Assembly (NCBI GenBank): GCA_020746995.1
Contig: JAGPXD010000003.1
Span: forward strand, 6,138,001 to 6,202,000
Direction: 5' to 3'
Length of the DNA stretch: 64,000 bases
Origin: Plectosphaerella cucumerina
Taxonomy: Eukaryota > Ascomycota > Sordariomycetes > Glomerellales > Plectosphaerellaceae
Within the stretch, counting starts at the first letter, position 1; every line of letters begins with the position of its first letter. This document shows positions 21,801 to 30,857 of the stretch, piece by piece. The translations under genes were made by a program, and so were the position numbers. The notes below the pieces were generated by a model. That model did no database searches. It had not been told where the DNA came from and saw only the letters and a program-made list of their open reading frames with translations.

Positions 21801-22430
21801 AGGCTCTTCTGGGAGAAGATGGGCGACAGGAAGGTAAGGCAGGTGCTGCAGAGGCAGCGGCGCTACCACCGCCTCACCGTGCACTTTGACGGCGACGAGC
21901 CTATGCTGGACAACGCCCGGTGCATGCCGGAGATGGGGAGGAAGGCGCGGGACGACCCGTCGCTGTCTGAGCCGATCGCCCACCTGCGCCGCTGCATGAT
22001 TGCGTCTCTCTTCTACTTCGAGCTGGACTCGCTCCCGGAGCGCCGCGGAGGGCGATACGTCGGTACCGGTTCGATTCTGTGCACCATACGGAGGGCCGAG
22101 CCAGGCTTTCGCGAGCTGTTCTCGCAGATGTTGGAGCGGTCGGTGCAGATCATACTGGACGGTAGGCCCGTGTCCGCGGTCGGTGATGCAGCGTGCTTCG
22201 ACAGGGAGGGGAACTTCCGAAAGGCCGTCGAGCTAGACACCTGCGGCACTCTCCAGATAGCTCTGCGGGAGGGCGCAACGGCGCCATGCGACATTGGCAG
22301 GTCGCCTTTCAGTGTGGAAAGGCTGGTGGCGCTCCAGGGCCTTGATTCCGTGTTCGGAAGGAGGAGCTGCCGCAAGAGGAAGAATAGCTGCCAGGACGCC
22401 GCGACGGCGAAACGGCGCAGGGCGATGTGA
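18840..22430 (+). CDS. Patatin-like phospholipase with RING-like zinc motif
   Basis: The predicted protein has 1086 aa from exons 18840-20166, 20248-20829, 20892-21305, 21373-21427, 21485-21511 and 21575-22430. The N-terminal 450 residues contain the family-typical VAMKPRSPTFWLALSSHE and a large unknown domain. A Cys/His cluster follows (CLSCLSCVPRHGLPCKHVHC, then CDDC and CHLCDA). The patatin domain has the oxyanion motif CLDGGGARGI near residue 596 and the nucleophile motif GISSG near 632. The second catalytic region reads GVGSFQDAGPL. It keeps the Asp, but Gly is replaced by Ala and the usual Asn-Asn-Pro is absent. The short 55- and 27-nt exons rebuild VPLWE and RAASAAP. It probably hydrolyses lipids in the cytoplasm. 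Patatin-like proteins are one accessory class of Starship elements. The start is uncertain. Confidence 0.85.
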
Positions 22431-23415
22431 ATCGGCAACGGAGGGCAGCTGTGCGCCCGCCCTGGTTGCGGCATGGCGCGTAGCATATGGCTTATGTAAT
22501 GAATCGCGCGTCGGCATGAAACAATTGAAATTGCTACTGTTCTGCAACCTGCTGCTGCGTCTCCCAGGCTCGAAGACTGCCATGATCCGATGTCGTAAAC
22601 TCGGCTTTTGTCCAAACCGTTCTCCAGCACTCTCCTCATGCCCTTTTCTACATACTGGTTCGCCTGTTCTCGACTGCGTCTACCCTTCGCTGCTGGGTCC
22701 TCCTGACGGTCGCGTTCACTTTGAGGCGGCGAGGAGACTGCTGGGCGATTTGTCACATCAATAACTAGATAGTGCTGACCGACAGCTCAAATGGCCAGCC
22801 GTGCAGACACCGTGTCAGACGGCCTGCGAGTACACACGGGGCCTTGTTCTTGTCCCTGCCCGGGTGAGTCCTGGATGAGGGCCGGGCCCAGGGCCGAAGG
22901 GAGAGGGGAGGGACGAGCAGGGCAAGATCTGGGACAAAGAGCTGGGTTGAGACCATGCGGGATGGTGCCGGGTTCTATACAGTTATGTGCAAAAGTGCTT
23001 CCTCTTTTCGCTGAAGTTCAGTCTTTCTAATGGTCCGGTGGGCCCCGGTCGGTACTAACGTGTACACCAAGTATAGCCGTTGGTCATCAGACAGCCCTAC
23101 AAATAGCCCCAATTCCTGGCCCTCTTTGGTACCGCTAAGTACCGTTGCGAACAAAGGGCCCGAAACTGTGCCACGTACTGTATGACATACGGCCCACTAC
23201 TTTCTTTGCCACAGCTGCAGAGAGTGGATTAAAGTACTCCGTGCCTAGTAAGCCAGAATGGCACTACCTGGGCCTGGTCATTGTTTGAAATAGTGTTTGA
23301 GAAGAGGAAGCACTTTTGCACATAACTGTATATTGTATCGACTCCATGCGCCTTACTTACAGTACAGTACAAGTCGGTCTATCAAGCTCGTCTCCAACCC
23401 TTTACCTCCGCCACG
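22431..23415. other. Intergenic region containing a MITE
   Basis: No gene is seen. The MITE at 22980-23328 takes up one third. The rest has no recognised feature. Confidence 0.6.
22980..23328. mobile_element. MITE with 27-bp terminal inverted repeats, TA target site
   Basis: The left end CAGTTATGTGCAAAAGTGCT is repeated in inverse at 23302-23328 with 27 identical bases. Both ends are flanked by TA (22978-22979 and 23329-23330), as in Tc1/mariner-type (Fot1/pogo) insertions. The 349-bp element has no coding capacity. The first 15 bases of the ends match those of the element at 57657-58211 with one change. Confidence 0.85.
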
Positions 23416-24284
23416 ATGCCGCATGACCAAGCAACCACATTGGCGGCTGACCAACACGCCGCAGCAGGTCATGCTGTCCCTCGCCCCGGCGTTGCCGCCC
23501 TCCGCTGCCCGAACATGGTGAGCGGCCTGCGACCCATGCCCATGCTAAGCTGACATGACAGTGCCAGTCTAGCAGTGGTGGACCCGCTGGCGATATGCAA
23601 GATGCGGTCGACGATGCGATCTGGCTTGCCATTAAGAATATGGACCAGGCTCGTGTGAGGCTGGAGCAATCTCGCGAAGTTGCGAAGAGAGAGAACCTAG
23701 AGAAGTGCAATGCCCTTCTCCAACAGCAGCAGGACAGCCTCAACGCTCATTGGTCGAGCTGCTACGGCGAGCTGCGGAGGGACGGCGAGGAAACGATCAG
23801 GGAGCTCGAAAATGCCACGGTGAAGATACAGGAGCTGACAGCGCGCGACAAGGCCGCCGAGGTGACGTTGTGCGAGCTTCGTCAGACCCTCGACCGGCAG
23901 AACCACGAGGCGGCCAAGGCGAGGTCTGTGACACAGGCCACGGAGGCCGTCTTGGTCATGAAGGAGCAGCGCATCGCCGAGCTCGAGGCCATCGAGAAGG
24001 ACATGGCAGGCCAGTTGGAGGATGAGAAGGCCCGGCACGCGATGCTCGAGGCCGACTATGCCGAGGTCGTCGACATCGCCAGCAGCCTTACCGAGGGACC
24101 CGATGGGACCGCGCTCGCCGAGTTCTTCGACCGGCACCGGGCTCTGGAGCAGCAGGTGCGCGAGCTGAGGGCCGAGAGCGAGGCGCAGGCGGAGCACCTG
24201 CGAGCAGCCACGGCGAGCAAAGAGCAGGGAGCCGAAAACGCGGGCGACGAGGGAAGGGGCAAGAGGAGGAAGCGTGCCACATGA
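23416..24284 (+). CDS. Coiled-coil protein of unknown function
   Basis: The predicted 274-aa protein comes from exons 23416-23517 and 23562-24284, with intron GTGAGC..CAG in frame. After a short Ala-rich head, residues about 50-250 form long coiled coil. Heptad-rich stretches are EQSREVAKRENLEKCNALLQ, ELENATVKIQELTARDKAA and ALEQQVRELRAESEAQAEHL. The tail RGKRRKRAT is basic and could be a nuclear localisation signal. No family is recognised. It precedes the GH128 gene on the same strand by 170 bp. Confidence 0.75.
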
Positions 24285-24455
24285 TGGACCTCGATCTGGC
24301 CCCCAACCCAGGCCTTAACCGTTCGGCCGCAACAAGGGCCCAGATGAGGTCCATGACGTCCGGTTGGAGTACACTTAATGATTGGCCTCGAAATAGAATA
24401 TATCTCCCATGCCTGCAGCTTCTTGTCCCTGAGTGCTCGTCCGACTCCCACCACG

Positions 24456-25319
24456 ATGCTGACCCGAACGATTGTTGCGTTGCTGGCCATGGCCCAGAGC
24501 ACGCGCTCCTCCGCCGCAAACCATCCAGCGTTGGACCAGATGGCCGCCACAGGTCAGCCATGCAGGACCACCGGTCAGCCCCCTCTGAGCGTCCACCGCA
24601 AACGCGGCCTCGCCTACAACGCCGCCGGGCTCGTCCCCTACTTCTTCACCGGCGGCAACACGTGTGCGCCGTGCGGATGGGCCTACAACTGGGACTCGCG
24701 AGACAACGGCCTCGCCGTCGGGGGACTCGAGTATGTCCCAATGCTCTGGGGCCCGATTGCGGACCACACTGGCCGCTGGAGGGCAAACGCCGAGGAGATG
24801 CTCGGCAAGGGGTCGACACACCTCCTGAGCTTCAACGAGTGTGACAGGGCCGACCAGTGCAACACAAGTGCTGCCGAGGCCGCCCAGGCGCACGTCGAGC
24901 ACATGAATCCATTCTCCCGCCGGGCCAGGATCGGGTCCCCGGCGGTCTCGAACAGCGACGTCGGGAGCGAGGGCCTCGACTGGCTCCGAGACTGGGTGGA
25001 CGCCTGCCATGGCGTGGGTTGCGCGTACGACTTCTGCGTCGTCCACTGGTACTCGCCGAGGGAGCAGACAGCCAGTCTTGTGGAGCACGTCAGGCAGGCT
25101 TCCGCGATCTGCGGCGGCAAGCCCATCTGGCTGACGGAGTTTTCCCTGCCGCCGCCGAGCCAGGACGACATTGGCCTGTCCGAGTGGCTTAGTGACGTGC
25201 TCCCCGTGCTCGACGGTCTGGAGTGCCTTGAGCGGTACGCCTTTTTCATGGTCGAGCACGGCAAGCTCGTGAGGTCCGGGGGGCTTTCACGGACGGGGGT
25301 GGTCTATGCTAGTGAATGA
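24456..25319 (+). CDS. GH128 (Asl1-like) glucanase, secreted
   Basis: The predicted 287-aa protein is intronless, with signal peptide MLTRTIVALLAMAQSTRSSA. Motifs of the GH128 beta-1,3-glucanase family appear in order: KRGLAYNAAGL, WAYNWDSRDNGL, YVPMLWGPIADH, LLSFNECD, IGSPAVSNSD, YDFCVVHWYSP and IWLTEFSLPP. LLSFNECD carries the acid/base Glu of the usual FNEPD, here with Cys for Pro, and IWLTEFSLPP carries the nucleophile Glu. It acts on cell-wall beta-glucan outside the cell. I chose the ATG at 24456 over the one at 24378 because it begins the signal peptide. Confidence 0.9.
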   Translation: MLTRTIVALLAMAQSTRSSAANHPALDQMAATGQPCRTTGQPPLSVHRKRGLAYNAAGLVPYFFTGGNTCAPCGWAYNWDSRDNGLAVGGLEYVPMLWGPIADHTGRWRANAEEMLGKGSTHLLSFNECDRADQCNTSAAEAAQAHVEHMNPFSRRARIGSPAVSNSDVGSEGLDWLRDWVDACHGVGCAYDFCVVHWYSPREQTASLVEHVRQASAICGGKPIWLTEFSLPPPSQDDIGLSEWLSDVLPVLDGLECLERYAFFMVEHGKLVRSGGLSRTGVVYASE

Positions 25320-25485
25320 GGTCCAGTTTTGGCCGCATCTGCGGTGCTGGCTCTGTTGAACGAAACTATAGTTCCAACGTTTGAATTTCTACAATGCCGT
25401 GATGAGAGCAGGAGAGCGGGGATGAAAGATACCTTGAAGTACAAAAATGCTCCCTCGCTGTGTTTTGCACTGGAAGTGCACGCCC

Positions 25486-27006
25486 TCACGTAGTGGGCTC
25501 AAACAACAACTCTGATAGGCGACGTCTCGCCTCGGCCGGCTCCCACTCCACCAAGTTGCGATCCTTAGACTCTTCCATCTTCCGCCTCACAAAGGGTTCC
25601 ATAGCCTGTTGTTCCTCACGGCTCAGAAGCTCCAACCTCGTCTTCCATAGCTCCTCGTCAGGCACTCCCGAATCCCGCGCGCCGAAGAAACGCTCGTCCA
25701 GGAAGTTCCAGAAAACAGCGTCAAAAGCCCAGCTCTTCCGTGCTGCGTAGTTGAGCCAGAAACGACCCGTCACCCAGCTTTCCCTCATATGCGCAGAGAG
25801 TGGGACGCCATCCAGAAAGGTAGCGCCCTCCTCCTGCTCCTCCACAGCCCTCAGCCACATCTCCAGTTGCGGCCCGTAGGTCTTGTTCCACTCGTCGACG
25901 CCTGACGGCCGCCACATTTCCGGCGTTTCGAGCAACAGCCACCAGGGCGGGTCGAGGACGAACTGTGTTGGTGCCGCGTACGTGAACTCCCAGTCGATGA
26001 CGGCAGCCACGTCGACCTCGCCGTCAGGGTCGGAGTCCCCTATGAGGACGTTGGCTGGTCGGAGGTCGTCGCACCAGAGGCGGAAGGCCGCCGATACGTC
26101 TGGGGCTGAAATTTTTGGCCGTGTAAGCGTGGCGGCGGCGGACCAGTTGTCTTGCGCAAAGCCGAAAGTTGAGAGACGTCCCTGTTTGGCAAGCCTGCGG
26201 AAGAGCTGGCGAGCGACGTACTTGTTCCGGCAGTCATCCTCGCTGGAGGTAAGGTCGTTGTGTTGAAAGAGCAGCTGTGCCAGATGCATGTGGGACAGTT
26301 CCAGGTACCACTCATCAGCTGTTGCAAAAGTCTCGCCTTTGGCGGGAAAGATGGCCGGAGGGACTCGAGCAAGCTGCGTCATGCTGCTCATGTTTTGCGT
26401 CAGTGGTCGGCCAGCAACTTGGAAAGAGCCATCCACCTCCAGCAGAGACCCGATGCGAGGGAATTTGGGCTTCGCCAACTCCAGCAGAACCCATGCCAGC
26501 TTGCCCCAAAGGCTTCTGAGCTTACCCTCCGATACGTCCAGGTTCAGAACTGGAGTCAAGTCGGGTTGCCGTCCTTGGACAGCAAGAAGGTCAACCAAGT
26601 CGCCTCCGTTCTCAATACAACGCATGACGAGCATTGGCCCGATGTCAGAATTCTGGTCGCAGTGGAGAACTTCTGGAACGGGAAGAGGCGTGTTGCGTCT
26701 CAAGAATTCCGATGTCGCTGCCTCATAAAGGGTTTTTTCGCCCGGGAATTGGACGGTCGATGGCCAGGGCGCTCGCACCATGACGTCCGACGACGACTCT
26801 TCTCCTTCAAAATTGAGTCTGTAGTGGAAGTTGAAACCACCTGTGATGACCTTGACAAGCCTGACTGGTCTACCGCATTTGACCGTCGTGAGGGCTTCGA
26901 TTTGGCGACAGAAACTTGCTTCGACCATCCGTTTTCGGGACTCGTCCTCTGCGGCGTCGTTCTGATCCCATGCCAAATCGTCGAAATTTTGCCGCCGTTT
27001 GTACAT
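25486..27006 (-). CDS. APH-type (aminoglycoside phosphotransferase fold) protein
   Basis: The predicted 506-aa protein is intronless. It belongs to the large mould family of APH/ChoK-fold proteins with unknown small-molecule substrates. Motifs are LVKVITGGFNFHYRLNFEG (nucleotide-binding lobe), MLVMRCIENGGDLVDLL (hinge), LWCDDLRPANVLIGDSD (catalytic loop near residue 315), AAVIDWEFTYAAPTQFVLDP (metal site near 340) and PWWLLLETPEMW. In the catalytic loop, Cys-Asp-Asp stands where most family members have His-Gly-Asp. The Asp and Asn needed for catalysis are kept. Antibiotic resistance should not be inferred from the family name. Confidence 0.85.
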   Translation of the reverse strand: MYKRRQNFDDLAWDQNDAAEDESRKRMVEASFCRQIEALTTVKCGRPVRLVKVITGGFNFHYRLNFEGEESSSDVMVRAPWPSTVQFPGEKTLYEAATSEFLRRNTPLPVPEVLHCDQNSDIGPMLVMRCIENGGDLVDLLAVQGRQPDLTPVLNLDVSEGKLRSLWGKLAWVLLELAKPKFPRIGSLLEVDGSFQVAGRPLTQNMSSMTQLARVPPAIFPAKGETFATADEWYLELSHMHLAQLLFQHNDLTSSEDDCRNKYVARQLFRRLAKQGRLSTFGFAQDNWSAAATLTRPKISAPDVSAAFRLWCDDLRPANVLIGDSDPDGEVDVAAVIDWEFTYAAPTQFVLDPPWWLLLETPEMWRPSGVDEWNKTYGPQLEMWLRAVEEQEEGATFLDGVPLSAHMRESWVTGRFWLNYAARKSWAFDAVFWNFLDERFFGARDSGVPDEELWKTRLELLSREEQQAMEPFVRRKMEESKDRNLVEWEPAEARRRLSELLFEPTT

Positions 27007-28000
27007 AGTCAGGGCGAACTCGATAGAGAGCGTTGTTCTTCGGTCTCGTACTGACTGTACAGGTGGATTGTCGGGCGGATAAAGAGAGAAAATCTAATGG
27101 GCCTGTGCTGATCGCGAGGAAGACAGCTGGAGTGGAGCGTGCATGTCTGGCGCAGGCCCCGATTTAGCTGCGACTTCATTGGCCAGTAAGAATAGGACTT
27201 ACATATGGACTGCTGTGTCTGGCCCAAAACGAGCTGCAATCCTATTGGCCGGAAAGAATAAGGGCGTCCACCGGTCAGATTGAGACCGCCTACGGAGCAG
27301 ACGTGGATGTCGTCACGCCTCGAGCCCCGATGCTGTCTGGCTCCCAGACTCTTGTGCTGCTGCCTGTCTTTGCCGCCGGCAATTGCTATTCAGGCTGTTT
27401 TGGCGGTCTTTCCTGCTTCTGGGTCTTGTCTTTGACACCAATGAACTCAGCTGCGTTCACAACACGATGATAATGATACCCGCTGGGCCAAAACCAGGGT
27501 TGTGGGTATGTACCTACTGGCGGGAACCTGAATAGATGCGATAGAACTGAGCCTGTGGTCGCTGAAGGGGTCCCCTGAGGTCAAACTGCCCAACGCAAGG
27601 GCTACGTGTGGGTGATAGATTGCGGAAGCGGGCATGTCCGAGTGGGTGCACGCGGTGTGCAACAGGGGGTGAGGAGGAAAAGTATAAATACGTCGACTGC
27701 TTCCACATTTGCACGCATCCAGCCCTCCATTCCCTTGACAGCTACAACTGCAAATCGCGTGTCATATTCATTCTTCATCTGGTTGTCTCTTCTTTCCATC
27801 CCAGTCACTGCTCACGAAGTACTCAGTTGGCTGTGGCTCATCAGCGCAGCAAGTCGCCAGTCGCACACCGCTGCGTACACGTTTGAACCAGGTGCGTACT
27901 TAACCTAGCCTACCTTTCGTCAATCAAGCCATATTTTGTTCAAGTCGCTGACACTCAATGAGTAGACTTGTTCTCTGCGTCATATCAAGTGCCAACGGCC
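27007..28000. promoter_or_regulatory. Divergent promoter region with CCAAT-type direct repeat
   Basis: Two related blocks (27144-27197 and 27215-27263) each hold TGTCTGGC, GAGCTGC-like and ATTGGCC, the reverse of a CCAAT box, followed by AAGAATA. TATAAATA is at 27683-27690. The stretch from 27893 (GTGCGTAC) to the TAG before 27966 looks like an intron in the 5' untranslated region of the gene at 28001. The rest of the interval is empty. Confidence 0.45.
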
Positions 28001-28207
28001 ATGTCTTCGTCCGACGATAGGGAGAACAGCCTCGAGCGCGAATTCGCTTACGAGGATATTACTATGGACGCCGGAAAGCACAGCAAGGAGAGACGTGACA
28101 AGGCTAGAGAGGAGAAAGAGCGTGAGGCGGAAGCGCAAAGGCAGGCAGACATCAAGCAGGCGATGTTCAACGCTGGGAAAAACAGCAAGGAGAAGCGTCA
28201 GAGGTGA
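28001..28207 (+). CDS. Small highly charged protein
   Basis: The 68-aa ORF starts MSSSDDRENSLEREFAYEDI and is rich in Lys, Arg and Glu. A short unit occurs twice: DAGKHSKERRDKAREEKERE and FNAGKNSKEKRQR. It is predicted to be helical or disordered with no membrane segment. A TATA box at 27683 and a likely leader intron support transcription. Function is unknown. Confidence 0.55.
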   Translation: MSSSDDRENSLEREFAYEDITMDAGKHSKERRDKAREEKEREAEAQRQADIKQAMFNAGKNSKEKRQR

Positions 28208-28617
28208 CAGAAGGGCGATGGGTCGTTTGGAATTCCACACCCACAGGTAGCACATTGATGTCCCGGAATATTGGTTTTACAACTTCAAGACTTGATAACA
28301 AGTAAGTATTACCGAGATCGGCCAAAACTCAAGCCGGTTCTGGACATGAGTTGGTGACATGAGGCTCCATGAGAACTCTCTGTTGAAATCTTGGCTAATA
28401 GATGGCGACTAAGCCGATTCTACGGTCTCCTCGGACGAGCTGCGCGTGCCTTCGCCCTTGTCCTCGCCGTTGCCGAGCTCATCCAAGCGGCATCGTTTGT
28501 ATCGAAGTTTTAGGCATCATTTCTCTTGCCTGCGCCGGAAGTCACTTCCTCCCACGCCATGCTGCCGAGCCTTTCATTTGCGTCCAATGGCCGTCCCCAA
28601 TCCAGACGCTGCTCTTG
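28208..28617. other. Intergenic region, nothing recognised
   Basis: This is the space between convergent genes. No motif or repeat was noticed. Confidence 0.5.
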
Positions 28618-29190
28618 TCACCTCACCAGACGCTGACGGATAGGTGCAAGGAGCGGCTCCAACTCGTTGACAAGGGCCGCTTCCGAAATCAACAAGCCCC
28701 AGTCGAGATATAACAGCATCTGCATCTCCATTGTTTTAATAGTGTCGCAGTCAAGCCAGAATGCATGATTCTGGGTCAAAATGCAGCTCATTTCAGCCCA
28801 TGCTCCAATCGTGTACTGCACGTCGTTGTTGTATTTGAAGCTGAGGATGAGGGCGGCGAGGAACTGCCGGTGACCGGCAGACGGTGGTCCCTTCCGCGGC
28901 CCTATGCGCCGCTTGAGTCTCGCTAGGTAAACGAGAGCGAACACCATGATAGCCGTGGTGATTTTGGGCTGAGCGCTTAGATGCGAGATGAAATCCTCAA
29001 GGGATGGTAGTCTGGGGAGGCAAAGTGTCGTGGGGCTGCCTTCCACCAACTCTGACGCGGCCGCTGCCAGGTGTGTGATCATATCCCTACTGACGGGCTG
29101 GTTGAGGAGGATATGGAGCGCCTCCACGTTGCACTGGGTGGTCATTGTCAAGCAGGCAGCGTGGGATAGTTTGCAATAGGTGGCCTGCAC
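28618..29190 (-). CDS. Cyclin, PCL/Pho80 type
   Basis: The predicted protein has 190 aa, or 175 aa if the internal ATG at 29145 is used. It shows the cyclin box of the PCL family, regulatory partners of the CDK Pho85. LLNQPVSRDMITHLAAAASE is followed by LPSLEDFISHLSAQPKI, IMVFALVYLARLKRRIGP, AGHRQFLAALILSFKYNND, AEMSCILTQNHAFWLDCDTI and MEMQMLLYLDWGLLISEAAL. The stretch after the box is very short, so this may be a minimal or truncated member. No intron is needed. Confidence 0.8.
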   Translation of the reverse strand: MQATYCKLSHAACLTMTTQCNVEALHILLNQPVSRDMITHLAAAASELVEGSPTTLCLPRLPSLEDFISHLSAQPKITTAIMVFALVYLARLKRRIGPRKGPPSAGHRQFLAALILSFKYNNDVQYTIGAWAEMSCILTQNHAFWLDCDTIKTMEMQMLLYLDWGLLISEAALVNELEPLLAPIRQRLVR

Positions 29191-29871
29191 ATGTGTTCTG
29201 TAGCTCAGTACTTCATCATGACTCTCCTGCCAACATGCTGCGTACGTACATCGGGACCCAAACGGCCATCAAGCCTGAACCCAAAGAACGTTGCCATGCA
29301 GAAGTAGCGTTATCTACAACGGCAGGTCCAGGTTTGTGACCTATTACTGCATGTCCCGCGCTAGGACCCAATCGAGACTCATCTCGAAAGCCGCTCGTGT
29401 TTTCTCATGCAGCGTAGATGAGCGGCTGAAGCCAACCCGCGGAGACGCACGCAATCCGAGGCATTCTACGCACGGCAGACCATTCATCCCCGGCTCTTCC
29501 AAGAACGTGTCATTCGATGGAGTGGAAGTCCTGGACATTCTCATTTGAACTACCGAAGCCTCTGCGCGAACAGTCTGCCCTCTAATTGACACCTCGAGTG
29601 GGAAGGCCCCCGCTGCGCGATTAGGTGGATACATCAGAGGTTGTCCTTGAGAGCTAGTCTGCAGAATCTACACTAAAAGGCCCGAGAGGACCGTGCCGAT
29701 CAAGCGAAAGACCTGACTTCGCTATACTATACAATTGTGCGCCTTCAAGGCGCCCCGATCTAACGTGGCCGAAAAAGTCACGTACCGAAAGAGGCATGCC
29801 ATCGCTTTTGCGCGGAGAGCTGGCGGCCTAGGAGGGAGCCATTCAACCATGATATCGGGCCCAAAACCAGC
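29191..29871. other. Region without a clear gene
   Basis: A 96-aa minus-strand ORF at 29344-29634 (start MYPPNRAAGAFPLEVSIRGQ) reads smoothly but has no recognised motif. It could be a small gene or a lost exon. Confidence 0.3.
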
Positions 29872-30474
29872 TTACATGAACGGGAGAAGCAGGAGGAGAA
29901 GCAGCAGAAGCGAAGGAACAATCGCCGGACTTGCCGGCGCCGCCCCGCCTTCGACTATGCCCGCGGTCGGGGAAGGGATATGCCAGCTTCCCATGATGCT
30001 ACTGGAGTAGAGAGTCGAGTTCTCGAACGGGCTCCGCGTTGCAGAGGCATGCCGACCCGTTGGCATGGCTGGCGGAACAGGCAGCGTGCCTTTGGACGCC
30101 GGGGTCGAAGGTTCACTCGATGGCGGAAGGGCGGAGACATCCTCAGAGATGACGCAGATACAAGAAGGACTACGTGTAAGAACGGAAGGACTCAACTGCA
30201 TCGGCGACGACGTGGCTGTTACAACCCCGTCAGTCTCAGAGAGTACCACTTCAGCAGTGCTGGAGTCGGCCGTCATGGTGGTGCAATCAACCGGTTCCCC
30301 GACCGAGCTAGACACGGACGCAACGACGAAGTACAGGGCCCAGGACTGTCGGACCATCGGAGGGGGGAGAAGCTGTTCGGGAGACGACGCGGGACATTCT
30401 GGGCGCGGTGTCAATTTTCGAGCTATCAATGGGTTGAAAAGTCCCAAAACGCGGCCTTTCACCAAAGGTACCAA
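29872..30474 (-). CDS. Ser/Thr-rich protein tail with GPI-anchor-like end
   Basis: The 200-aa ORF has a Ser/Thr/Pro-rich middle part (CPASSPEQLLPPP, SSEPSTPASKGTLPVPPAMP). It ends PSLLLLLLLLLPFM, like the C-terminal signal for a GPI anchor. No signal peptide is present at the ORF start, so the 5' part is missing or on another exon. It lies directly downstream of a decayed GH18 fragment in the same orientation and may be the tail of that former GPI-type chitinase, or of another cell-wall protein. Confidence 0.45.
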   Translation of the reverse strand: MVPLVKGRVLGLFNPLIARKLTPRPECPASSPEQLLPPPMVRQSWALYFVVASVSSSVGEPVDCTTMTADSSTAEVVLSETDGVVTATSSPMQLSPSVLTRSPSCICVISEDVSALPPSSEPSTPASKGTLPVPPAMPTGRHASATRSPFENSTLYSSSIMGSWHIPSPTAGIVEGGAAPASPAIVPSLLLLLLLLLPFM

Positions 30475-30539
30475 AACGTCCCGGTGCCGGCCCCAACGAG
30501 ACGCCTTATGTGAGCCCCGCTTTGACGTTTTTGTACGAC

Positions 30540-30845
30540 GTCGTACGTGACCTCGGAGATGGGCGGGGAGGGTCCTTCTCTACGAGCCCAACAGAGCGTG
30601 GGCCCCAGCCCGTCCAGGCCCAGACTGACGACATCTTTGAAGCAGGGACGCCTGCCCCAGGTAGGCCTTGATGGCCGCATCCGTGGGACAGGGCGTCGTT
30701 GTCTTCTCCGCCGCATATCAGAGGTTCGCCTGGTGACCTGGTGACCGGCGTGGGACTCCCTCGACACGGCATAGCCACAGTCCAGGGGATAGATAAGGTC
30801 CACCAGAGCGGTTGTGGCCTGATCAAGCATCTTCCAGTGGTGGGG
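30540..30845 (-). pseudogene. Decayed GH18 chitinase fragment
   Basis: In shifting frames the minus strand shows LVDLIYPLDCGYA with ESHAGHQ, then EKTTTPCPTDAAIKAYLGQ, then AGVPASKM. These match, in order, the C-terminal half of GH18 enzymes (compare LVDAFYLMGYDYAG, HAAHQ, TPFSTDAAVAAYLEAGVPAS in the intact gene at 14333-15725). The catalytic DGIDIDWE half is missing. Several frame changes and a short local duplication break it. Confidence 0.65.
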
Positions 30846-30857
30846 CCTGGCGTGATT

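Noticed and set aside
24375..25259. Minus-strand ORF of 294 codons
   Set aside because: Antisense of the GH128 gene, whose motifs and signal peptide are clear.
26260..27054. Plus-strand ORF of 264 codons
   Set aside because: Antisense of the APH-type gene.
27600..27700. A tRNA-like stretch (GTCCGAGTGG, then GGTGCACG)
   Set aside because: No acceptor pairing, no B-box GGTTCGA-type sequence and no cloverleaf could be drawn.
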